From: Nitrososphaerales archaeon
GTDB taxonomy: Archaea; Thermoproteota; Nitrososphaeria; Nitrososphaerales; Gagatemarchaeaceae
Direction: 5' to 3'
Length of the DNA: 64,000 bases
Assembly: GCA_032906765.1 (NCBI GenBank)
Contig: JAJTZB010000007.1
Coordinates: forward strand, 1 to 64,000
Shown: in pieces, positions 43,970-53,081 of the stretch
Position numbering within the stretch: the stretch's first letter is position 1
Layout: each line of letters starts with the position of its first letter
The notes under the pieces: generated by a model
Told to the model about the DNA's origin: nothing
The model's database searches: none
The model's input: the letters and a program-made list of their open reading frames with translations, nothing else
Position numbers and translations under genes: made by a program

Positions 43970-46900
43970 ATGTCAGAATTCCGGAACCATCTGCGGCAGC
44001 CTGTGGTCGTCGTCCTCGGCCACGTGGACAGCGGCAAGTGCGTTAGTGGCGACACTCTGATTCAGCTTGCCGACGGAAGGATTTGCCCGGCCGAGCGCGT
44101 CTTCGAAGAATTCAAGGAAGGAGAACCAACCCGCAGACCTGACGGGGATGTCTTCGAGGCAAGGGACCTAGATGTGCTGTCGGTTGGACCCGGTGGCAGG
44201 GTTCTGCCGAGGAAGGTCTCGCATGTTTGGAAGCTCCACACTGACCGGCTGGTCAGCGTCGAAACCAAGGCAGGCTATCGCGTCAAATGCACCCCGGAAC
44301 ACAAGTTTCTCGTGATGTCGCCAGAAGGGGAGACGAAATACATCGAAGCGGAGAACCTGCGACTCGGCGACCATCTTCTTCTGCCCTCTAGAGTGCCAGT
44401 CGTCCAGAGCCCGCTGGACCGCGTGAAGGCGGAGATACTCGCGAGGCTTTCTGACGACTTCCTCATCCGAGCGTCCTCCAGGCTAAATGACCAGGTCAAG
44501 TCATTCTCGAAGGGAAAGAGTCAGAAGGTGGGGGATGAGGTCGGAGACGGCCAGTTCCTCTTTCACATCTTCAAGGGCTACTACCGTGCTCCGGTCTTCC
44601 GTCGACTCACGGATGCCCTCGGACTGCCGCTAGGCGAGGCATACGACCAGGTCGAAGCGATAAAGTTCGCTTCCAAGAAGCAGCGTGCCTCACACGTGTC
44701 ACCCTGGGTGAAGCTACCCAGAAGCAGGCAGGGTTTCGAGGCACTCACGTATCTAGTGGGTCTCCTCTACGGAGATGGAATAGCGCGGACAGGCCATCTG
44801 GCAAACATCTCGGACGACATCATGGACGTCTTCTCGAATTGTCTCTTGACGGCGTTCGGGGTGGGGGCCACTAAAGCCTGGCGACGGACGAGCTACGTTG
44901 TGTACCACAAAGGTGGCAAGTCTCTGGCAAGGTTCCTCACGGAGGTCTTCGATTACCCAGTCTCGGACAAGACGAGAAGCCTGCGAGTTCCGGATGTAAT
45001 TTCGCGGATGCCCGACGACCTGGTGGCAGCGTTTCTCCGCGGGTTCTTCGACGCAGAGGGTTTTGTCCAAGAAGGGAGGAACATAGGGGTCGGCTGCCAG
45101 AGCCGTGAACTGATGAGGCAATTGCCCATGCTCCTCCAGAGGTTCGGTTCTCTGGCGTACTTTGGGAAGAGCCACTCCCATGAGATCTTCATCAGCGGAA
45201 GGGACCACGTCGCAGCATTCGTGAAGCACGTCGGCTTCAGGGATAGGGAGAAGATGCTTGCCACAAAGAGGCGGTTGCTGGATTCCGGGATGAATCGTGT
45301 CTTCGACCTCACTCCGATTCCGGGCGGATTCCTGACGTCCGTCAGGAGATCCAATGAAGTCGTCTGGGACAAGAGCTTCCAGCTTACGAGCTTCGAGCCC
45401 TACCAAAGGCTCAGCAAGCACGTCCTCTTGAGGCTACCATCTGTAGTACCCGCCTACAGGAACGAGGCGCTTCAGGTGGCGTTGAGCAACTTCGCCATGG
45501 TCCAGGTGACTAGGCTGGAGGTACTCGACGGAAGCTGGGAGGTCTACGACTTCACAGTCGACGACTTTCACAACTTTCTCGCCAACGGTCTAATCATCCA
45601 TAACACCAGCCTACTCGACAAGATAAGGGGCACAGCCGTCCAGGCCAGAGAGGCAGGAGGCATCACGCAGGAGATTGGTGCGAGCTTCTTCCCGTTGGAA
45701 ACACTCCGAGCCATCAGCGGGTCCCTACTGGACAAGGCAGGGGGCGAGCTCCAGGTACCAGGCCTTCTCGTAATCGACACGCCTGGCCACGAGATCTTCT
45801 CGAACCTACGGCTCAGGGGAGGCTCAGCGGCTGACATAGCGATAGTCGTAGTCGACGTCCTGAAGGGACTGGAGAACCAGACGCTCGAGAGCATAGACAT
45901 ACTGAAGCAGCGGAAGGTCCCATTCCTAGTCGCGCTCAACAAAGTCGACATGATCAAGGGCTGGAGGAAGGGAAGCGTGGGGCCGCTGCTCCAGCTACTC
46001 AAGGAGCAGCCGCCCGAGTGGAACGACGAGCTCGAGGAGAGGCTCTACAACGTAGTCGGCGGGCTCTCGAGGCTCGGCTTTCAGTCCGACGCTTACTACA
46101 GGGTGAAGGATTTCCGCCAGCAGGTCTCGATCGTGCCCGTCTCGGCAAGGTACGGGGTGGGCGTCCCCGAGCTCCTAGCGATGCTGATCGGGCTGGCCCA
46201 GCAGTTCCTCAAGGGGAAGCTGCAGTTGATCGGAGAGGGGCACGGCGGCAGGGGCATCATCCTCGAGATGCAGGAGGAGGTCGGGATAGGCGAGACGGCC
46301 AACATCATTTTGACTGAAGGGAGGCTGAGGGTCGGCGACAGCATAGCACTCGTCAGGAAGGACGGGGCCTTCAGGTCGAAGGTCAAGGCGCTCTTCATGC
46401 CGAAGCCTCTCGACGAGATGAGGGACCCCCGCGACAAGTTCACGACTGTCCACGAGGTCTACGCAGCGGCAGGGGTGAAGCTAGTCTCTGCTGACCTGGC
46501 GGGAGTAGTCGCAGGCACATCTGTCGCCTCGTTCGGCAGCGAGACGGAGTTCCAGTCGCTGAAGCCGGAGATGGAAAAAGACCTGACGAGCGTCCTAGTG
46601 AGGACAGACAACATGGGAGTGATAGTGAAGGCGGGCTCTGTCGGCGGGCTTGAAGCGTTGCTAATGATGCTCGAGGAGAGGGGGATACCCGTGAGGCAGT
46701 CTGACATAGGTGACATCTCGAAGAACGACATAATCGACGCAGAGGTCGTCGGCGAACACGACCCATACCTCGCCGCCATCCTGGCGTTCGACTCGAAGGT
46801 CCTCCAGGACGCGAGAGAATTCGCTGACCGCGTGGCAATCTTCACTTCGAAGGTCATCTACGAGGTGATAGACAACTACTCCGAGTGGGCCTCGAAGAAG

Positions 46901-47329
46901 AGGGAGGAGGACGAGCGCTCCGCCCTCTCGACCATCACGCCGCCGTGCAAGCTGAGGGCGATACCGGGCGACTTCTTCCGGAACAAGGACCCTGCAGTCT
47001 TCGGCGTCGAGATCTTGGCAGGCAAGCTGAGGCCGAAGCTGAGGCTGATGGGCAGGGATGGGGCGGAGCTCGGGACAATAGAGCAGATCCAGGACAAGGG
47101 AAAGAGCATGGCTGAGGCAAAGATGGGGGAGAAGGTGGCGATCTCGGTGAAAGGCCCGACACTCGGGAGGCAGATCAAGGAGAACGACGTGCTCTACACT
47201 CTGCCTAAGAGCCACGAGGCGAAGCTACTGAAGGGCAAGTTCCTCGCAGCCCTCTCACAGGACGACCTGGAAGCGCTGAACGAGATTATGGGAATCAGGT
47301 CAGCGTCGGACCCGCTCTACGGATTCTAG
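43970..47329 (+). CDS. infB: Translation initiation factor aIF5B with intein
   Basis: 1119 codons, of which 522 are an intein (separate entry); the spliced factor is 597 aa, normal for aIF5B. The GTPase P-loop GHVDSGK/TSLLDKIRG is interrupted by the intein. G3 is DTPGHE and G4 is NKVD. Domain II onward (RGIILEMQEEVGIGETANII) and a C-terminus ending DPLYGF match the family. It joins ribosomal subunits at initiation. A tnpB reading in from the other strand overlaps the last 35 bases. Confidence 0.96.
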   Translation: MSEFRNHLRQPVVVVLGHVDSGKCVSGDTLIQLADGRICPAERVFEEFKEGEPTRRPDGDVFEARDLDVLSVGPGGRVLPRKVSHVWKLHTDRLVSVETKAGYRVKCTPEHKFLVMSPEGETKYIEAENLRLGDHLLLPSRVPVVQSPLDRVKAEILARLSDDFLIRASSRLNDQVKSFSKGKSQKVGDEVGDGQFLFHIFKGYYRAPVFRRLTDALGLPLGEAYDQVEAIKFASKKQRASHVSPWVKLPRSRQGFEALTYLVGLLYGDGIARTGHLANISDDIMDVFSNCLLTAFGVGATKAWRRTSYVVYHKGGKSLARFLTEVFDYPVSDKTRSLRVPDVISRMPDDLVAAFLRGFFDAEGFVQEGRNIGVGCQSRELMRQLPMLLQRFGSLAYFGKSHSHEIFISGRDHVAAFVKHVGFRDREKMLATKRRLLDSGMNRVFDLTPIPGGFLTSVRRSNEVVWDKSFQLTSFEPYQRLSKHVLLRLPSVVPAYRNEALQVALSNFAMVQVTRLEVLDGSWEVYDFTVDDFHNFLANGLIIHNTSLLDKIRGTAVQAREAGGITQEIGASFFPLETLRAISGSLLDKAGGELQVPGLLVIDTPGHEIFSNLRLRGGSAADIAIVVVDVLKGLENQTLESIDILKQRKVPFLVALNKVDMIKGWRKGSVGPLLQLLKEQPPEWNDELEERLYNVVGGLSRLGFQSDAYYRVKDFRQQVSIVPVSARYGVGVPELLAMLIGLAQQFLKGKLQLIGEGHGGRGIILEMQEEVGIGETANIILTEGRLRVGDSIALVRKDGAFRSKVKALFMPKPLDEMRDPRDKFTTVHEVYAAAGVKLVSADLAGVVAGTSVASFGSETEFQSLKPEMEKDLTSVLVRTDNMGVIVKAGSVGGLEALLMMLEERGIPVRQSDIGDISKNDIIDAEVVGEHDPYLAAILAFDSKVLQDAREFADRVAIFTSKVIYEVIDNYSEWASKKREEDERSALSTITPPCKLRAIPGDFFRNKDPAVFGVEILAGKLRPKLRLMGRDGAELGTIEQIQDKGKSMAEAKMGEKVAISVKGPTLGRQIKENDVLYTLPKSHEAKLLKGKFLAALSQDDLEALNEIMGIRSASDPLYGF
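44039..45604 (+). other. Intein in the aIF5B P-loop
   Basis: 522 aa. It starts with Cys (CVSGDTLIQLADGRICPAER, block A), has block B GYRVKCTPEHKFLV, and ends VDDFHNFLANGLIIHN before extein Thr, so all splicing residues are present. A dodecapeptide homing endonuclease is embedded: motifs LVGLLYGDG (about 44751-44778) and FLRGFFDAEG (about 45030-45060), both with acids intact. The insertion is between Lys and Thr of GHVDSGKT. Confidence 0.95.
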
Positions 47330-48518
47330 GGTTCTGTTGACTCTTCGGGACAGAGCCAACTTCCATCCATCTGCTCAGGTGATTGCCCACGTCCTCCTGC
47401 GTCTGGGGTTCCCCGTCACGACTTCCCCTGGGTGGCCGAGCCTGCGGAACCACGCAGGCCATGACGTTCTTGCTCGCCAGCACGTCCCTATCCCATGTCT
47501 TGTCGCACTCAGGACAGAACAACTTCCTGTCTGCCAAAGGAACGACGCGGGAGCCACAGTCAGGGCAGTTACGGGATGTGCCTCTTGGATTAACGTAGGT
47601 GACAGGGATTCCTTCCCACCTGGCTTTGTACTCAATCTGTCTCTGGACCTCGTGGAACATCCACGAGTTCATCCTTCCCCTGAATGACCTCCCCTGTCCA
47701 TTCCCCTTCCTGTAGAGCTTCCTTATTCCGGTAAGCCTCTCCATCTTGATGCCGAAGCCTTTGTCTTTCGCGTGATTCACAATCGCTATGCTGATCTTGT
47801 GGAGCTTCTGGATCGTTCGGTTCCTCTCCCGTCTGCCGCACTTGGCGAGGAGCTTCTGCTGAATCCGCCTGTCCCTCTTGGTCTTCTGGGCAATCTTTGC
47901 CCTGTTCTCTCGGTATCTCTCCTTGATTTCCGCCACGTCAGACGTATCGACTTGTTCAGTTTGAGGCGTTGAGTCGGACCAAGTTACATTCCTCTCATTC
48001 ACATCGATGCCGATTTGCCCGTGGGGCTCAATCTCGGCAGTCTCTTTCGAGAAGGCGATGCTCAAGATGCGACCCGTGAGCGTGATTGAGCCCCGCTTCA
48101 GGCTCGGGTCATCGACGAACGAGAGGTGATAGTCCGAGGCTTGAAGGGTCAGATAGATGAACTCCCTCGGCTTTGTAGGTATTCTAAGAATCAGATGGTC
48201 GAGAGTGTAGGACTCATTGTCGAGCTTGATGAACCCTCGCTTGATGTATGGGTCGCTTTTTCGGTTCTTGTTTTGATAGACCGAATAGGCGACCTCGCAA
48301 GCCGAGAGGATGTAGTGGGTGTGGAGGCCATATTCCTTAAGGCGGGGATACGCGAGTTCTTGCAGCTTGAATCTGCTCCTAACCTTTTCGCCCGTTTCCC
48401 TCTCGTGGCCGAGAACAACTCGGATTGCGTCGTTGCACATGAGACGGAAGACCTCAAAGAGCGAATCGAGTTCGTTGGAGGCTTTGTATCGGAAGCGGAC
48501 CGCCTTTACGAGTCGCAT
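47295..48518 (-). CDS. tnpB: TnpB (IS200/IS605-type RNA-guided nuclease)
   Basis: 407 aa. RuvC residues are visible: D in GIDVNERNVTW, E in FGIKMERLTGI and D in WDRDVLASKN. The zinc ribbon CPDCG...CPECD lies between the last two. No TnpA is nearby, so it is a solo tnpB. Its 3' end overlaps the infB stop region by 35 bases antisense. That is where the element's right end and omega-RNA would be expected. A TTATAT promoter element lies about 25 bases before the ATG. Confidence 0.9.
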   Translation of the reverse strand: MRLVKAVRFRYKASNELDSLFEVFRLMCNDAIRVVLGHERETGEKVRSRFKLQELAYPRLKEYGLHTHYILSACEVAYSVYQNKNRKSDPYIKRGFIKLDNESYTLDHLILRIPTKPREFIYLTLQASDYHLSFVDDPSLKRGSITLTGRILSIAFSKETAEIEPHGQIGIDVNERNVTWSDSTPQTEQVDTSDVAEIKERYRENRAKIAQKTKRDRRIQQKLLAKCGRRERNRTIQKLHKISIAIVNHAKDKGFGIKMERLTGIRKLYRKGNGQGRSFRGRMNSWMFHEVQRQIEYKARWEGIPVTYVNPRGTSRNCPDCGSRVVPLADRKLFCPECDKTWDRDVLASKNVMACVVPQARPPRGSRDGEPQTQEDVGNHLSRWMEVGSVPKSQQNPRIRRAGPTLT

Positions 48519-48619
48519 ATGCAGAGAGCTTCAATTTCCATATAACCGCCATGTCCCTAAGAGTTAGCAGGGCCGTTTCTAGTTCTGTTTATAACCACCT
48601 GACATTCGGAGGTCCGAGA

Positions 48620-48976
48620 ATGGCCCAGTTCAAACTGGTCGTGTCGGACTCCAAGACGAGGAAGGCCGAGTCCAAGGAGGTCAAGGACGCTGAGGCCCAG
48701 CCTTTCGTCGGGAGGAAGTTGGGGGAGGTGGTCGACGCCTCGTCGATCGGTCTGGGCAAGGTCAAGATCACTGGAGGAAGCGACAGGGCCGGCTTCCCGA
48801 TGCGCTCCGACGTGCTGGGGGGAGGGAAGAAGTACGTCCTTCTCACCGCGGGAGTGGGTTTCCATTCCGACGTGGAGGGCGTCAAGAAGAGGAGACTCGT
48901 CCGCGGCAACACAATAACCGAAGAGATATACCAAGTGAACGTGAAGAAGGTAGAAGAACAGGAAAGACAGTCCTAG
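48620..48976 (+). CDS. rps6e: Ribosomal protein S6e
   Basis: 118 aa from ATG 48620. AQFKLVVSDSKTRKAESKEV start; GLGKVKITGGSDRAGFPMRS and the KKRRLVRGNTITEEIYQVN segment are diagnostic. GTTTATAACC at about 48586-48595 is the promoter element, which excludes the longer frame starting at 48551. Confidence 0.95.
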   Translation: MAQFKLVVSDSKTRKAESKEVKDAEAQPFVGRKLGEVVDASSIGLGKVKITGGSDRAGFPMRSDVLGGGKKYVLLTAGVGFHSDVEGVKKRRLVRGNTITEEIYQVNVKKVEEQERQS

Positions 48977-49063
48977 AAACCAGCGATAATTGCGCCTAAG
49001 CCGCCAGATTCCTGAAGATTAAAATACGTCCATTTTGCAAGAATTTCACGGGGTGTTGCATCT

Positions 49064-49522
49064 CTGAGCAAGCTTGACGAGACAGACATGAAGATTCTCT
49101 CTGCTCTCTACGCAGACGCCTCCGTATCCGTTCCGAACCTCAGCAAGCAGCTCGGGGTCAACCTCTCAGTGACGTACAGCAGGATAAAGCGGCTGCAGAA
49201 GAGGGGCATCATACAGAAGTTCACGATTCAGGTAAACGAGGACAACCTGGGGTTGAGGGCCTCGGCCATCGCTGGCCTCAACATCGACCCCAAGCTGAGG
49301 GAGCAGGTGGTGTCTGAGATAGAGAAGATCGAAGGGATGAGGCTCATTCGCGAGGTCACCGGCAGGTTCGACATCATAGCGAACCTGAGAGGGAAGTCTC
49401 TCGACGAACTCCACAAGACCGTCTACGATGTTCTCGGCAAGCTGCCAGGCGTGATGCACGCAGAAATCTTCATGGAAGTCTCGCGCCAGACGCCTCCAGT
49501 GACTTTCAAAATAGTCGACTAA
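49064..49522 (+). CDS. Lrp/AsnC family regulator
   Basis: About 152 aa. An HTH (LSKLDETDMKILSALYADAS, then VPNLSKQLGVNLSVTYSRIK) is followed by the RAM effector domain (about 70-150). The first ordinary start is ATG 49088, but family members begin L-D-x-x-D just before it. In-frame CTG 49064 restores this and is used here; the gene may begin at 49088. It is about 90 bases after rps6e. The effector is unknown. Confidence 0.85.
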   Translation: MSKLDETDMKILSALYADASVSVPNLSKQLGVNLSVTYSRIKRLQKRGIIQKFTIQVNEDNLGLRASAIAGLNIDPKLREQVVSEIEKIEGMRLIREVTGRFDIIANLRGKSLDELHKTVYDVLGKLPGVMHAEIFMEVSRQTPPVTFKIVD

Positions 49523-49561
49523 GTCCGAAACTCTTAAGGACGCGACGGGGCTCGGAAATTC

Positions 49562-50248
49562 GTGAACCCTTTGGTGGTTCTCGAGCAGGCCGAGGCGCAG
49601 GGGAAGCTGCCGAAGCCAATCGCCAGAAGAGTCCGCAAGAGGATGAACTTCCTCGCGGGCGCTGTAGGCAGGGTCGAGCGGGCCAGCGGTCTTAGGTATC
49701 CGCCCTACTACGTCGAGCCAGTCCTGCCCGTGTCCAGGAGCGGCGTCGAATTCGGCCAGATGGGCGTCCTGTTCGCGCGCGTGATCCCGACAACGGCCAC
49801 CGGCAAGCTATCCATCATAGTTCAGTTCACGGCCGCGCTCGTCGCTTTCGCGAGCAAGGGGACGCTGGAAGCCGTGGCCGCGCACGAGTTTACTCACTAC
49901 GTCGACCTTGTCAGGAGGCTCAGCACCACCAACGTGGTCAGCGACGAGAAGGCGAGCACGCTCTTCGAGGCTTCGTACGCGGACAGCGAGAGGACTGTCC
50001 CTCCTTCGCTCCTGTTCAGCGAGAGGTCGCTCGTCAGCCTCGTGAAGAGGAAGTTCAAGGACGGGCTCTCAGACGAGAGCCTGAACAAGAAGGTGGACGA
50101 AGGCTGGATATCCAAGAAGATGCCGATGAGACTCGTTGCCCCAGACGAGAACGTCGTAAGAATCTCGATGGGCGGAGTCGTCTCGTCGGCCTTTGACGGG
50201 GGAGTGTTGCGGAAGATAGCCCAGATTGAAGAGAGGGTGAAGCGTTGA
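49562..50248 (+). CDS. HExxH-motif protein paired with NTase-kinase gene
   Basis: 228 aa. AAHEFTHYVDLV (about 107-118) is a zincin-type HExxH motif within a helix. The protein is otherwise unrecognised, without signal peptide or TM segments, so cytosolic. A later acidic residue that could complete the site lies in KASTLFEASYADSE. It is translationally coupled to the nucleotidyltransferase-kinase gene (TTGA overlap). Protease activity is inference. Confidence 0.6.
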   Translation: MNPLVVLEQAEAQGKLPKPIARRVRKRMNFLAGAVGRVERASGLRYPPYYVEPVLPVSRSGVEFGQMGVLFARVIPTTATGKLSIIVQFTAALVAFASKGTLEAVAAHEFTHYVDLVRRLSTTNVVSDEKASTLFEASYADSERTVPPSLLFSERSLVSLVKRKFKDGLSDESLNKKVDEGWISKKMPMRLVAPDENVVRISMGGVVSSAFDGGVLRKIAQIEERVKR

Positions 50249-51870
50249 GACTCGACCAAGCGGAGAGAGAGGCTCTACGGTCTGTCGCCTCCTCGCTCGT
50301 GGACCCGAAGTCCGTCGTAGCCGTCTGCGGATACGGTTCGAAGGTCGCAGGCTACGCGAGGCCCGACTCCGATTACGACCTGATCGTGGTCGCCAAGAGG
50401 TTCGGCGCAGGCGTGAGGTACAGGTACGTCAAGGAGCCGGTAGAGGCGTCGGCCCTGATCGTCGACGAGGATCTGTTGCTGCGCGACGCTCGGACTTCGT
50501 ACCTCGGGGAGTTCGTGGTAGGGCGCCTCCTCAATGTCTACGAGCCTGTGGTCAACGAGCAGCTCCTGAGGAGGGCCGAGGTCGAGTATAAGGAACGCGT
50601 CGTTGTGGAAGCTCTCTTCGAGCTCTCTTCGGACTACGGCGAATTCGCCGGCCACTTGACGGTCCCCTACGACTACTTCCTCTTCGACAAGCTGCGGAAG
50701 AGGTCGGCAGTCTATCCTCCGGCTCTCTACAGCTACGTCAGGACGTACACCTGCACCCTCGGGAAGGAGAACAGGGCGTTCTCCGTGGCCGGGTTCAGGG
50801 AGGCGGCCGAAGCGCTCGAGCCCAAGGGCTTCCTAGATGCGGCCGACGGCGGCGTCCGCATCTTTCCTGAGAAGATGAAAGGGGACTCCTTCACCAAGGT
50901 ACTCTCCCTCTTTTCCCTCACCGCAAGGGGCGTGACGCATTACGCAGTCCACGGCTACGCCGGGAGGGTGGGGCTGGGCGTCTTCCGCAGGGAGGCCCTG
51001 TCGAAACTGAGGAGGATGAGGGAACGGCCGGAACCGCCGATGGAGCTCGAGAAGCCGAGGAGCCTCCTGACCCTCGACGCGGGTGTCTTCGTCCCCAACG
51101 CCTCCAAGCTCAACCAGGAGCTGGCTAGAATAGCGGGCTTCGAGGACTTCAAGGTCACGGAGCGCGACCTGGGCGAGCCCTACTCGACGACGCACGCTTT
51201 GACGTTCAAAAGTGCCGGGCGCGAACGCTCCTTCGTCGTGAAGAACTTCTCCGACGTCAGGTCCCTCAAGTGGGCCCTTCTCGGCGTATGGGCTGTGGCC
51301 GCTCGCAAGTTCAACATGAGCCCCCTTGCGAGGCTGGGAAGGGAGTACCAGTCCTCGATGCTGTTGAGAGGGAAGGGCGTGAAGACGCCGGCGATCGTCG
51401 CCGTTGCGCCCGACGAAAGGGTCCTCGTGAAAGAGTTCGTCGCCGGGCCCCCGCTCTCCAAAATCATTGACGGCCTGCTGAGGGGCAGCGGCCAGGGACT
51501 GAAGAGCGTCTCATCCTACGGGGAGCTGCTTGCCAAGGTCCACGCCGCGGGAGTCGCCCTCGGAGACGCGAAGGCCAGCAACGTGGTCGTGTCCGACGAC
51601 GGCCTCTACCTCACGGACCTAGAGCAGACTATCGAAGGAGGCGACAAGGCGTGGGATTTGGCGGAGTTCCTCTACTACACCGCGAAGCTGTCTCTGAAGG
51701 AGGAGAGGATGAGAGAAGTCGCGGACGCGTTTCTGAAGGGGTACGCGGCGAAGGGAGAAAGGGACGCTTTGACAAGGGCAGGTAGCGCGCGTTATCTCGG
51801 GCCCTTCAGACCATTCCTCTCGCCGGGGATGACGAAGATGCTCAGGGACCTAGTCGCCGCGTACACTTAG
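50245..51870 (+). CDS. Nucleotidyltransferase-RIO/Bud32-like kinase fusion
   Basis: 541 aa. Residues about 25-60 carry a pol-beta nucleotidyltransferase motif CGYGSKVAGYARPDSDYDLI (GS-x-D-x-D). Residues about 300-541 form a small protein-kinase-like fold: VKNFSDVRSLKWAL, VLVKEFVAGPPLSKII, catalytic loop HAAGVALGDAKASNVVV and metal site YLTDLEQT. The two activities in one chain, coupled to a HExxH protein, look like an uncharacterised modification system. The substrate is unknown. Confidence 0.75.
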   Translation: MRLDQAEREALRSVASSLVDPKSVVAVCGYGSKVAGYARPDSDYDLIVVAKRFGAGVRYRYVKEPVEASALIVDEDLLLRDARTSYLGEFVVGRLLNVYEPVVNEQLLRRAEVEYKERVVVEALFELSSDYGEFAGHLTVPYDYFLFDKLRKRSAVYPPALYSYVRTYTCTLGKENRAFSVAGFREAAEALEPKGFLDAADGGVRIFPEKMKGDSFTKVLSLFSLTARGVTHYAVHGYAGRVGLGVFRREALSKLRRMRERPEPPMELEKPRSLLTLDAGVFVPNASKLNQELARIAGFEDFKVTERDLGEPYSTTHALTFKSAGRERSFVVKNFSDVRSLKWALLGVWAVAARKFNMSPLARLGREYQSSMLLRGKGVKTPAIVAVAPDERVLVKEFVAGPPLSKIIDGLLRGSGQGLKSVSSYGELLAKVHAAGVALGDAKASNVVVSDDGLYLTDLEQTIEGGDKAWDLAEFLYYTAKLSLKEERMREVADAFLKGYAAKGERDALTRAGSARYLGPFRPFLSPGMTKMLRDLVAAYT

Positions 51871-52145
51871 GTCTTCGACGGGTACGTGGTGTAGCCGCAG
51901 TTCCCGCAGGTCAGTCTGTTGTTGTGCTGCGCCATGAAGTATCCCCTCCCGCACCTGGGACACTCTTTCCTGAGCCTCGTAAGCGAGCCGCCTTCGACCT
52001 TGTACAGCTTGTGGACCTGTATTCTTCTCTTGGGCGCCTTCGGCTTCTCCTTCTTCTCCGGCTTCTTCTCCTCCGCAGGCGCGGCCGGAGTGGCAGGAAC
52101 TGGCGCGGGTGCAGGAGCCGGTGCCGCAGGTTGCTGTTTCGACAT
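51867..52145 (-). CDS. rps27ae: Ribosomal protein S27ae
   Basis: 92 aa. The zinc finger CPRCGRGYFMAQHNNRLTCG with second pair CGNCG is at the C-terminus (about 62-85). A 40-residue Ala/Pro/Lys-rich N-terminal extension precedes it. In operon after S24e. It overlaps the stop of the convergent kinase-fusion gene by four bases. Confidence 0.95.
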   Translation of the reverse strand: MSKQQPAAPAPAPAPVPATPAAPAEEKKPEKKEKPKAPKRRIQVHKLYKVEGGSLTRLRKECPRCGRGYFMAQHNNRLTCGNCGYTTYPSKT

Positions 52146-52147
52146 GC

Positions 52148-52492
52148 TTACTTCTTCTTCTCCTCAGCTGGGGCTGGTGTAGCCGCCTTCTTCTTCTCCT
52201 GCTTCAGCTTCTCCCTCTCCTCCTTGGTGAGCATCCTCACCTCGAGGTGCTTGGGGTGCGTCCGCTTCTTCGAGGCGGCCGAGCCGTATACGTAGAACTT
52301 CCCCAGGACATCCGTGGTGCCAGACTGCTCCTCAAGCCTCACGAGCCCGACGTTCTCTGCAGGCACGTTCATCTCCTTAGCCAGCAGCTCGATTGCTTCC
52401 TTCCTAGTTACGTGCCCGGCCTTGCCACCGATTGAAAACTCAACGTAGGTCCTGTCCAGCAACTTTGACTCGGCTTTCTTCTGCACTTGCAA
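52148..52492 (-). CDS. rps24e: Ribosomal protein S24e
   Basis: 114 aa. QVQKKAESKLLDRTYVEFSI, then KAGHVTRKEAIELLAKEMNV and HPKHLEVRMLTKEEREKLKQ are diagnostic. Lysine-rich C-terminus. Confidence 0.95.
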   Translation of the reverse strand: MQVQKKAESKLLDRTYVEFSIGGKAGHVTRKEAIELLAKEMNVPAENVGLVRLEEQSGTTDVLGKFYVYGSAASKKRTHPKHLEVRMLTKEEREKLKQEKKKAATPAPAEEKKK

Positions 52493-52538
52493 CTGTCGCA
52501 GCCCCGATTGAAGGCGCTAATTAAGTTCGCCTCGGTCG

Positions 52539-53081
52539 CTACATTATGGCGGGGGCTCCCATCTTCGCCAGCAGAGCCCTGTCCCTCGCCTTCGCAGACG
52601 CGTCCGCCCTGACCATCACGATCCCTTCCCCCGGCTGGCCGTAGAAGACGTCCGCATGGAGCGGGGCCAGAGCTACTGCGGGTATGGCGAGCAGGTCCTC
52701 CTCCCCATCAACCAGCACCCTGGCAGGCTTCTTCCCCTCGAACGCCCTCTTGATCCCCTCTATTGCCTCGGCCGTTATGTAACCAGCAGGGTTCTTCACT
52801 CGTATCAGGCGCCCGTGCGGGACGTCCGGCGGCTCCCTCGCCTTCCTGTTCTCCCTCGCGTCGACAATCTGGACATCTGGGACCCTGCCCATCTCTCCAA
52901 GCACCTCCGTCACCCTGTCCCCGACTGAGACGACCATGCCCGAGTTTCTTACAGCCTTGGCGAACACGCCCGACTCGATCTCCTCACGGCTGAAGAGCCT
53001 GCCGAGAGGTCTCGCGAGCTTCTTGCGCAACTCCTCAGGGAGTCTGTATTGCCCGCTGGTTCTGTCAAGTCGTCGGGGCAT
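52539..53081 (-). CDS. GTP-dependent dephospho-CoA kinase
   Basis: 180 aa. DUF359 family, shown in archaea to phosphorylate dephospho-CoA with GTP in the last step of CoA synthesis. Conserved segments: RPLGRLFSREEIESG, VVSVGDRVTEVLGEMG, KNPAGYITAEAIEGIKRAF and VLVDGEEDLLAIPAVALAPL. The place between Spt4 and S24e is the standard archaeal one. Its 5' side carries a structured RNA candidate. Confidence 0.92.
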   Translation of the reverse strand: MPRRLDRTSGQYRLPEELRKKLARPLGRLFSREEIESGVFAKAVRNSGMVVSVGDRVTEVLGEMGRVPDVQIVDARENRKAREPPDVPHGRLIRVKNPAGYITAEAIEGIKRAFEGKKPARVLVDGEEDLLAIPAVALAPLHADVFYGQPGEGIVMVRADASAKARDRALLAKMGAPAIM

